A DNA stretch of 64,000 nt from Hyposmocoma kahamanoa. Lineage: Eukaryota; Arthropoda; Insecta; Lepidoptera; Cosmopterigidae. Shown here in pieces: positions 40,801 to 52,800 of this stretch. The first letter of the stretch is position 1. Every line of letters starts with the position of its first letter. The translations under genes were made by a program, and so were the position numbers. The notes under the pieces are model-generated. The model did no database searches. It worked only from the letters and a program-made list of their open reading frames with translations, and was not told where the DNA came from. Location: positions 5,560,255 through 5,624,254 of the forward strand of contig NW_020653852.1 in the NCBI RefSeq assembly GCF_003589595.1. Direction: 5' to 3'.

Positions 40801-43800
40801 CGTCGTAACATTTACAATTCCAACATTTTTGGCAAAATTTTACCTTTCACAATCTATCGATAAACCTGTCGACAACAACTACTACATCACTATATAAAAT
40901 TGGCATCTATAAAATATGAGGCAATATGATAAGTGGCCCTACAAATGTCATTTAACTCGATTTTTTTCCAAAAGACACTATAATAATTAATTTTAAAAAA
41001 ATGTCCAATAGTGGATACTGTGCAAAATGTTTAATACATTAAATCCGGGATATGTTGACATTATCTTACCTCGTGCTGGTCAGGGTCCTTCAATTTGCTG
41101 CAGAGGTACGGTGTGAGCAGCGTGTGCAACGCGTCTCGTATGCGGTCGTCGTCAGGCGACGGCTCGGCGTGCGGCCCATAAACCGCTCCCAAGGCGACCA
41201 CGCATAGTTTCGCTAGATTGTTTGCTACTTCCTGTTACAATAAAGATAATGCATAATAAATTGTTGTACCAACTAGATATGAGTCAAAAAACAGATCGCG
41301 CAGGTCAAGGAAACAGGTCTTCTAGAGAATTCTCGACCTCGACACTACGTAATTTCACCATTCACGCCTCGCACATTGTACATTTTGAACAACAAATTAG
41401 GTAGTAAGTATTAGTATATCGTTAGCTCCCTATACCGAGTTTAATTTCAACATCCAATTAACAGTGCAATGGAATTTGAGATCAAAAATGTAAACAAAGG
41501 CAATGCCTTTAAAAAATGTTTTAAAAACTGTGCCAATGTGGAAGGGATTTTTTTACCCCTCGTGGTTTTTTTAAATTATGTTGATTGTATGATGTTACTA
41601 CAACAATGACAGTGTTTATTTACATTTTTTATCTCCCAATTCCATATCGGAGTACATGATGTTCAGATGCCTTAGTCTAAATATGTAATCATCAAACTTA
41701 ACTAGTGTTTGCGTTACGATTTTATTTAGATCTTAATCATGTGTTAATTAGGTTTAAATTAAAATCTTAACGCAAACGCGATAGTTAAGTTTACATATTT
41801 GAAAACTGACACTAAGGCCCCAGTACTGAATAGTCCAACGTTCAGCAATATCAAAGTGCAAATATTTCAGCCGAACCTGCCCGTAATTACTACTACTCGT
41901 TTCCATTAGTCTTGGTTACCTACCTACCGCATTGGAGTTAGTGAACTTTATTACCCCAAGATAAGATATATTATCTGTTGTATATTGTTAATATTGTTTT
42001 TTGGGTTAAATAGATTGTAAATTATACGATATTCTCACCTGTTTATTAGCCTGGACATCACTTTCTACACCGGATTCAGTGAGGGTATAATCATATTGCA
42101 GTACAGCGGGCAATAAAGCGTGTATGGCCCCGGCGCGGGCGAAACGCGATCTGCAAGTCGGTTCTTCCGCCAGCGCCGCTACAGCTTCCGCTCCCGCGCA
42201 TGCCGTGTCGCCTAATTTCTAAGGAATTAGACAGAATCATGAATTAAAGTGCAACAGGCTAATAAAAGCATTTTTTTTTTTTTTTATTGTGACTCGGCAA
42301 AATGACTGCCCCGCGCCTGATGGAAAGTGCGAATACAGTCCAGAGATGAGAGTTTATTATTATTATATATTTGTTTGTTTTACATATTGCAGTAATTCAA
42401 TATGGATTACAGTGCTAATTACAATAAATTTAATATTGTTTATCTGTTCCATTTAATTATATACTATTGGATAATTAAAAATATTTCAGAATTACACTCC
42501 AAGACAATGATTGGAATAAACGATGAAAATCAGCCTTATTTAAATAACTTTAAGCTGTACTTTCACAGGTTTTCCGCGAATTGCAATTCTAATTAAAAGA
42601 GGCTCATACGCTTGTAATAATTTGATATTCCTTGACAATTCTGCCATTAAAAAAGTACTATAATTATATTCTTTCATGTATTAAAAGCAATCCATACATT
42701 TCACTTTACACATAAAAGTGCCAAAAATGGCCATAATTCCAGGAATATTGTAAATAATAACTGTGTGAGACAATAATAACGCGTACACAATAAAGCGAAC
42801 ACACTCATAGCCCCGCACTAAGGAAACTCTGTATGGCGGGTGCCATGGACACACAAATAGACAACCACAAATTACACCCAACTCCCGTGAGAGAAACAAA
42901 TGTAGGCCATACAAATATTTCTCCCGGCCCGGGAATCGAACCCGGGACTTCTGCGTGGCAGTCCAGCATGGTAACCGTTCGGCCACAGAGGCGGTTACAC
43001 AAGATCGTTAAAACTTTACGGAACTCATACACTATGAGTACCAGAGGTACAATAATCCGGAGGCACTATTCAAAACTCAAGACCAAAACCGATAATAATA
43101 AATGTATCCAACCGTGACAACGTGAACCCAGTACTTCCTTCCTTCTAAAGGTCTCAATATATTATTTGACTTAGATCAATATTTAGTTAGATGAATAGCA
43201 AACGTAATGCTATAAGCACGGTATAATGGTTACGGCTGGCCCCACAGTGGGTTATTATCCATGATCGGAAAAAGGTGTTCCACATATATAGATACATTAT
43301 AGATATAGCTACAAGGAGCAACATGGAGTTGTTAAAACCACCAAATATTAATTAATTCCGTATGAAAGTAACTCCTCTCTTTATTATATTTATGAAGATA
43401 AATAGCCATACATGAGTAACTCCTTCAAAAATGGCACTATTTCGTCGTGTTTAAGCGTTCAACAGTTTTTTATAAAAAGTATTAAAATAATCCAATGAGA
43501 ACATTTTCCTTTTAAAATACGATATTTCTGCTAGTGGTTGTAGAGTCGTATTCTAGAACTCTACTCAATGCTCAAGTCCTGACTTGAGTGTGATTCAAAG
43601 CACTAGAAATCATACTCAAGTCCTTGCCATTAGGGTCGTATTTCCAGTGCTTGAAATCACACTCAAGTCTGCTCAAATCCTGACTTGAACATTGAGTAGA
43701 GTTCTGGAATACGACCCCTAGTTTATGAACATCTGTTATACTGTTTTTAAATAAAATAATTTTAAAGCGCGATCACGATTCTCATGCTAAAAATGTACTA

Positions 43801-46800
43801 AAATTCCCTTGGTAAATAAAATTTTTAGTTTATTTTTTCTTAAGTTCTACTAGCAAAGTGTCGCCGTTTCGTCAATGTGACCGTCAATATGCGGTATCTA
43901 AAGCTAGAGAGATTCTCGTTACATTTTTATTCTCTGTTTTGATAAAAGGTCAGTTATCTACTGCATTTTTTTCGTGGCACAAATAGAATTATCTTAAAAT
44001 CCAACTTCGACTTCCTAGGTCAGTAGTTTTGCTCTACGATGCACTAAAACCATTTCCGGAAATGCGGAATTCTAAATAGTAAGTAATTAATGTTTGGTGG
44101 TTTTAGCTGTTCTATGTCGCTCCTTGTAGCTTTGACTATACATGTATCTATATATTTGGAACACCTGTTTCCGACATTTATGTTAATTTCGGCATTGTTT
44201 TTATAAATAATAGACACACGCTTGGCCACGATGTGACCGACGATGATACACGTATGCCTAAAAAATGCCTATTCACTCTAGCCTTGAATAGCCCCAAATT
44301 GTACTTTTCGGGAAACACAGATGCCGATAGAGTATTCCATTCCTTTGCCGTACGCATCAGAAAGGAGGAAGTAAATTACTTAGTGTGAATGGATGGTATA
44401 TCAACGACATAAGGATGAAGTGTTCCGTATCTTCAAGTTAAACGAAGGAGGAACGGTGAGGGCAGAACTAAATTGAAAAAAAAATGCATAGCAAGCGCAA
44501 GTTTCAGTAGAAAAAGGTAAGCTATTTTTTCAAATAATCCCTTTTAAAATAGGTAAGTAAATTACATTTGAAATCGTCACAATGAATAAACTCTACTACT
44601 CAAACGTAAACAGATTCCTCTGAAAAAGATGAATAAGAAACTCTAGTGGTTGCTCTTTGTCAAAGATACATTTATATATAATCATTTATACATATTTATC
44701 AGTATTTATTTCAAATATGAAAGAAGTAAACGGATCGCTACCATGAATTTTTGTCATTAGCATAAAGTTTTCAGTATTTACTATTTTGAAAGACAAAATA
44801 ATATTCAACCAAAATAATGAAGAACTCCATTGTGCCGCTAATTCGAGGTCCTTAGTATACGAAAATATACTCACCGGTCTTAGCAATAAGGGTACAATAT
44901 CCCCACACAGCTGCGGTATGTCTGCACAGACTTTCCTACAGTCAACGAATGTAGCGGCGACGGCGAAGCAACGAGCGCAGTGGGCGCACACCGCGGCTGC
45001 GATGTCGTTCGGCTTGCATGATGGAAGGACGGGCACGCAACGGGATAGAGCTTCGTGGAGGACCTGGTGAGATACGACAATTGTTTCTGAATGTACTACA
45101 TATTTTCGGATTTCTTTACAGTTTTAAGAGAAAAGTCACAATCAACATGAACCTACTCCAAAAAGAGCTAAAAGGTGTGTTTTTTATCATCGTTAGCGAG
45201 TATTGCTACCAAGCATAGACCAAATTCTACCGTCTATGGTACTCGCTACTGAACTGAAAAAATTCATTATAGTTCTGTACATAATTCTGTACACAGAACT
45301 ATAATTAGTTTCAAAAAAAGAACGTTGTAACTAATTAAAATATCAAATATGACGCTATTCAAACGCTCTACTGCCTCCTGATGGGTTAAATTGGAATAAA
45401 AGTCTTGCAACCGGGCATTATAAAAAAAAATTGATTAAAATATAAGCGTTAAATGGCCACTTCTATTCTATCTCTTTGGTTTTTTTGTTTTGTAGCATTT
45501 GTTTGGCTTTCATCTAAATATAATACGAACAGGCTGTATGGTGGCGCCTACTCATCGAGTATATAACCAGAAATAGAGACGAAATGTCGTTTAATTTGTT
45601 TGAAAACTATTATGCCATATCATTACTGTGACAACTGCGCTCCGATTGGCCAGCCCGAGTTCGAAACAAATGACGGGTGTCGTCAATGAGTGTTGTCAAC
45701 TGTTTCACTTCAAATCGACCAGTTATCTTGAGCTTTGTTATAATGGACGAAAGTTGAAAAATTATATCTTTAATATTTAATTACCGCTGAAATGTGATTC
45801 CGTTTGTTTTGTAATTAGATGTTTTGCTGTTTTTCCTACACCACCGAATAAAACAGCACGGCATTGTTAGAGATATTATTTTTATTACAATAAATACAGT
45901 ATATTTTTTGGAATGTACGGAGACGTACATACAGGTCAGTAGTTGGCCTATTTATATTTCAGTGCAAACGGGAGTTGATATTTATAAGAGCTGTATCGCT
46001 AACGTGTTACCAGGAATGTATGGTCCTTATTTCGTCTCTATTTCTGGTTATATACTCGATGCGCCTACCCAAATCAATGGGTGAAAAATTTATTAAAAAA
46101 AATTGCGTTTGTTTGTTATTTTGTTAACAAGCCATGACAGCTTGTTGCGCTAAATATTGGTTGTTTCATTATTTTATGTACTCGAAGTAGAAGTATTGTA
46201 TGCAATCATTACATAATTAGGTCTTAAAATATCGTACCTATTATTTAGGCCATCTATTACCAAAACCTCATGGCCTAAACACGGTACGCGACTTTGAGAA
46301 CCCTCATTATGCAACGATGGATGATAAAATATTATTTTTAGTTCTCGCAACTGCGGACACTAAAGTTAGTGAGAGTATTTCTTTAGTCTGTTTACATAGC
46401 TCTTTGTTAAAGACACATTTAAAAGTTTGTGTGTTCTTTTTTGAAACTATTGCAAATATTTCCAGCACGTTCAAAAAAAAGAATTCTAAATCCCGTAGTA
46501 TTATATTTGAAAGTATATAAACCTGTAATCCCCCTTCCCGCCTGAGTTCCTCGGCGTTCAACGCGGAGCACTTGACCGTAGCGTGCGCCAGCTCGCAGGC
46601 GGCGGGCAGCAGCGCCGGCGCATCGCTCTCCGCGAACAGCTGGTCGGCCTCCGCCTCGAGCCGCGCCGTGCTCAGCAGCTGGGGGTAGCCCGCGTACTTG
46701 TACGGGGCTAGCACTGCGGACACACATTAGGGCATTACAGTTACGTTAATGCCTCAAAATCTGTCAAATACTATCGTAACTCAAAATGGTGGAATTGAAA

Positions 46801-49800
46801 AGACACGATTGAAAATATTCAAAAAATTGCTAAATGGAACCAAAAATATATATTTTTGTTTATAAATAGAAAATTAAATATTACGCGTAAACAAAAATAA
46901 TCCTGTTATTCGCAATAAGATACATTCAGCAATTTCTTCAAACTTCCAGAGTTCCTTTAAGAGTTCGTCCAGGGAAGTAGTGCCACGTCACCTGTCTGCC
47001 GCCAAGCAGTAATGTCAGCAGTACTGTGTACCGGTTTTGAAGGGCAAGGGTGCTGGTTAAATTGCAGGCACATGGGACTTGTCAACTTATGTCTCAGGGT
47101 GACGGGCGCAGTGGTAGTGACCCTCAGATCGTCGCAATTTAAATCTCTGAGTGGCACTGTAACTGTTATGGACAGGCGGTAAGCTTACCTTCAGGCGCAC
47201 GACTTGCTCGTCCCATCACTTGATGTTATAAAAAAAAACTTCCCAATATATATTTTTATTAACTTCATTATAGTCAACGATATTTTACTGCGACGATATT
47301 CAATTATTTTTTTGTGAAATTGTTATAATTATTATAAGAAAGACCGAAACACTAAGAAAAGTACATTCGATCCGGCTGGATTCGAACCAGCACTCTTTCA
47401 AATCCTATTTTCTCAATTGCACCATATTTTAGTAACGACATTACTGGGTTTCACGTGCGATACACTGCGCTTACACTATTTATTATCCTTTTCACACAAA
47501 CCTCAACATCCCATTCCCGAGTACATAAGGGCTGCCAAATCAATGTCGAGACATTTTTGTACTAATTCCTACTATTGACAACACAAACAACTGTCGAGTT
47601 CTTTCTTACGTTTTCAATTTCGTTTACGATTGCTCACATTGGAAATTAAACTACGTATTTTTGGAATGTAGATCGTATTTGTTTTTCCAAAACGAACCAA
47701 CTCTTTACAGGTGTTGTGGACCATGGGACACGTAATGACCCCAAAACAATGCCTTGTTTGACAACAAATATATGTGACTTAGATCCGAAAAAGTTTCATT
47801 TGCATTGAAATACATAAAGTTAGGAGCTGAGGAAGTGTTCCCTAACATGTTGTTTGAAGGTATCATAAAGTGTTGGTTTGATACATACCGTCAGAATACC
47901 TCTGGAAAAGAATTGTCTGAGTGCGCAGAATGAGCACAATGTTGTTCGTATTAGGTCCGTCTCCAGTCCACACATTTCTGCTGCATAGGAACTCGTACGC
48001 TTGATTTACAGATTCGAAACGATCCTAAAATAAAACAACATTAAGAGCTTATACCCTTTCAAACAAAAACGTATAATTCGTATAATTCCCAATACTTTTT
48101 TTGTTAAGATTTTGTTGTCTGTGAAAGCAATTAGGTACTGTATAACTATGTAAATTTTTTATATTATATTATATGTATGTATATATATATATATGTATTG
48201 TAATTGGCTTCAAATTTCACTTGTTGTAACGGAAACTGTCCTTACGTGCGCCAGTGCGACAAAGACATTAATTACGTCACTCACGCGTCAACAGTCCGTT
48301 TGGTAATTTATAAATGGACGTAAGCAAGATATTAAAGTGATAGATACATGCGATAGTAGCAGTAGAGCTCTTTGTGAAACAGTTCATCCAGGGAAGTAAG
48401 AAGGGTAAGGGTACTGGTAAAATTACAGGCACATGGGACTTCTCAACTTTATGTCTCAGGGTGACGGGCGCAGTGGCAGTGCCCTTCAGATCTTTGCAAT
48501 TTAAAGCTCTGAGTGGCACTGCAACTGTTATGGACAGGCGTGTAGCTAACCATCAGGCGCACAACTTGTTCGTCCCGTCACTTGACATTATAATAAAAAA
48601 TGCAGCCACAGGGATTCGAACCGTTCCATCTCTCAAATGAGAATCAAACGCTCTCCACTAGGTCACCACGGTCCTTACTTATAACAAATAGGTACCCACA
48701 AAGTCAACAAATAAAACAAAATATGAATGAACAATGGCACACTCACTCTTCCTTCGGGGTTCTTATCAGGGTGGTACTGCTGCGCCAGCCTATAATAGGC
48801 CTTTCTTACAGCCGCTTCATCATGTTGTCCCGAAGTGAGTCCTAACGCCGCATACGCTTCGCTTGCTGTCATCGATGGAGGCTTCTTTTCCACTTCGCGG
48901 CGCCATGCTTCAAGGACGTTTTTAAGAAGACGAACCTACAAGGAAATACAAATTGTCGTGTTTTGGAAAAAGGGCTAAAGCGCCATTACGAAAAATTTTT
49001 CAGAGGAGCATGTTTTAGTTTTTCGCGATTGTTTAAAATATTTACGTCCCGTTTTAAATACAATTTTAAAACTTAACCTTTACGGGTCTTTACAGGTTCC
49101 AAGGGCCAGAAACGTTTGGTTTAAATCCGGAAAAATAGTTTCACTTCCTATGTGCATCAATCGCGAAAACCTAAGAACTTTAAATGTATATTTAAACAAG
49201 TATTAATAAAGAGCTCTTAAGTCAAATATTAAAGAGCCTGCCGGCTGATATGTCACACATATCACACGAAAAGCACAATCTCACCTAAAGACTAAAATAA
49301 TCGGCATATTAGATGATACCATCTCAAGTGACCTGAACATAGCTATATTTGAGAATGAGACTAAATAACGATTTTGAGTTTTATTAAGTCACGTTTAGAA
49401 ATAAGCGAATTTTTGACAACTCTCTCAAATGATCAATGAGTAATCGTCGATGTGCACCAAATTATGTTTGTCAATAGAGAACTCTTGTATTTTCTCAGGC
49501 ACGCGGCCGACGGTTACCATGCTGGACTGCCACGCAGATGTCCCGGGTTCGATTACCCGGCGCGTTTGCATCGCTAAATGTCGCCGTGTGTAACCACTCT
49601 TAATATTGAACCAGCATTTGAGATGGATTTATTAACATGAACGCTTGCGTTATGCCACTTTAATTGACAATCTAACTAATAAATAATAATTTGACAATTC
49701 ACTTATCTAATAAATAGAGCCTATATCGACCCCTCCTACGTAACATATCGTATGTCGAAGTCGCCAAGTTTACAGGGGAGCGTTTTAAAGTTTTGAATTC

Positions 49801-52800
49801 ACTGAAATGGGCATAACACGTGACTTTAGCATTTCTCAGTTTTATTCGACAAATCTCGTTACTTTAAAACTCGTTCTCGAATAAAACTGAGAAATGCTAA
49901 ATTCACGTGTTATGCTTATTTCAGTGAATTCAGAACTTTAAAACGTTCCCCTGTAAACTTGGCAATTTCGACATACGATACTTTACGTAGGAGGGGTCGA
50001 TATGTAGAACAGTCCAAATCATTAAGCTATGTCCGTAGCCATATGTACGTAGACAGATTAGTCGAGTGAAAAGCTATACTTACAGGATCGGGAATAGGCC
50101 AATCGGGGAACCGCTGCGTATCGCACAAATGCCTCAGATAGAACATGCTGCAGAAGAGCTCCCTTTCCAGTTGCGGGTACTGAACACAAGGGATCGCGAG
50201 GTACGGGTAACGGGCGGCGATATGCGCGCGCAAGCGAGGCGTGAACTCGCCTATGTGGGCAGACACTTTCATTATCAGCATGCGCCTGAAACAAAAGTAC
50301 TCATCACCGTTAATGCATTATACATTCCACAGTTGACCACGGGGCCTCCTATAACGAGTGGGTTTATGCCTTATGTCCACCATACTCGCACAATGAAGAT
50401 TGAGGCTTCACACGTCTTCCAACGGTTGTGAACCGTTTTCGATGTGCAGGTATCATCAGGATGTGTGGATGTTGTTTATAGCCTTTTTTTCTTCATTTTC
50501 TACCTTTAGGAAATGAATGTGTACTATAGACATATAGGTATATAGCTTCAATATAGCGCTTCGTAATTATCCTACCTATTTCTGCCGCCAAGCCGTAATG
50601 TGAGAATTACTGCGTTCCGGTTTTGAAAGGTAAGAACGCTGATGAAATTACAGGCACGTAGGACTTGGCAACTTATATCTCAGTGTGACGTACGCAGAGG
50701 CAATGCCCCTCATATCGTTGGGATTTAATACTCTGAATGGCACTGCAACTACACTTTTGTTGTAGAAGACTGATGTTCAAACTAGGTAAAACCCTTACTT
50801 ACTTACCCGTAGGTAAACCCTATCCTACCCTTTAATACTAATAATATCCCTCTGCGAAAAAATAGTAACAATGAGAAACAAAAACTCTATGAACTTATCA
50901 GTGCTACAAAATATTTCAATTTAACAAACAAATTTATGCCGGGAATAAAGCCAAACTTTCAGATGTACGTGACATAGAAATTGAAGTCATAGGGATTCGA
51001 ACCGTCGAACTCGCAATTGAGAAGCAACCGCTTTCCCACTGTGCTACCACTGCTCCTTTTATGACAACACTGAAGAAACCCAAATACGTTTTACTATTAA
51101 TCACAGATCTGATTTAAAAAATACTAGACTTTTCCATCACTTTGGCCAGGAATTTCACATACAAACCTAGGTATAATTTTTCACTAAACTTCCCTAAATC
51201 ACTATTAAATTGGTCCCTAAATAAGATCACTGTCAAATCAAAGCATTAAGTTCAATGTTAGTTTTAAAATTGTAAAATAACAGCTTGACAGACAATTGCA
51301 CTGTTTATTAGAATGTATAACGGTTCCAAAACAGACATAAAAATAACAATAAGAATTACCTCATTTCCGAGTTCCATATAGCCTCTGGTGTGTCCCACTC
51401 GCCGAGGAATATCTGAGCGAACTTCTCCGAACCGTGGTTCTCCAGATAACACACCATCGCTTCAGGCAAAAGCTGACCCAATATTGACCTTTGCATTATG
51501 TCTGAACTCGACTAAAATGTAGAGAGACAAAAATTATATACCATACACTAAAATACAATGAAATACAAAAATGCAATAATACCTCATGTAGATTTTAAGT
51601 CTCGTGTTTATTCACTAAATGATTTTAATCTAATTACAGGTATTTTTACCGGTATGGTTTCTTTCCATTTTCCGATATGTAAGGAATTACCGGTCATTAG
51701 TGATAATAATCATTAAATTACCAAATACTTCGTTTTATTTTCTGTCTTTTTTGAAGACGAAGTTTTTACTCCGTCTTCAAAAATGTCATTTTTGACATTT
51801 TTCATTTTACAAACATATCCTGAATGTGAACAGCACCGTGTGTTCGTTCTTGAGTCTGTAAGCCCTATAATAATTGTAACTAGCTAAGGTGCCATGCTGT
51901 CTTAACCATTTTTTTATTAAAAGATATTTTTAAGATATTTACCTGATCCGCTCTAAAGGCCTGTTTCATATGTGTCAAGCGGAGGAACCGCGCGATCGGC
52001 AAAAGGTTGGACCCAGTGTAGAGTAGCATAAAGTAAAACACACCCGTCAGATACAACTTCGAGATTTCAGGGTTGTCTTGCATTACCTCGTATAGTAGGG
52101 TTGCCACCTGTTAACAAATTGTATTGATTAGAGCATTTGACGAATTAGGAGAATGTGTTCGTTTTAAACTTTGGCCGTTGTGAAGACACAACCCGTATTT
52201 CTCCTGGATCGCCTCTCGCTATATTCTTGGTTCAATGGCAAAAGTTTGTTACATATTCTTTGACCTTTCATTTGAACTCTATCTGTTGTAATGTGAAATT
52301 CGACGTCTTGTTAATAGTTTGTGATTTTCGTGTAAGTGAAATTGTAATATTGTGAAAAAATTCTCCGTTTCAAAACAATTGATGCTAGTAGTTCGTAGTT
52401 TGATAGGTCGGAAATCCAAAACATTGACTTTGAGATAGCCGCCCTGGACTATTCAGTCAGCACCCTTATCATTTTGCACCCATGAGCAGCCGACGAATGA
52501 CCAGAATACGCAATATTAATAATAGAACTTGTCAACTCACATCTAATGTCTAAATGTAAACTGCCTCAGTGGCCGAACGGTTACCATCCTGGACTGCCAC
52601 GCAGAGTTCTCGGGTTCGATTCCCGGGTCGGGGGAAATATTTGTATTCGGCCTACATTAATTTCTCTCCTGAGTTTGGGTGTAATTTGAGGTTATCTACC
52701 TATATATGTGTCCATGACACCCGCGATTCATGGTTTCCCTAGTGCAGGGCTATGAGTGTATGTGTTAAAAAAAATGTAAATATAATAATGCAATGGCTCT

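Noticed and set aside
42681..43117. Overlapping 94-101-codon frames on both strands
   Set aside because: They translate the tRNA-derived SINE and its flanks.
46317..46727. Frames of 67 and 102 codons around Rme-8 exon 16
   Set aside because: The exon is in the other reverse frame, which alone matches the family and the splice phases.
48597..48675. tRNA gene candidate
   Set aside because: A and B boxes are present but the ends do not form an acceptor stem, and it abuts a dispersed repeat.
50985..51060. tRNA gene candidate on the - strand
   Set aside because: No acceptor stem; it is embedded in family X, which recurs elsewhere without an intact tRNA block.
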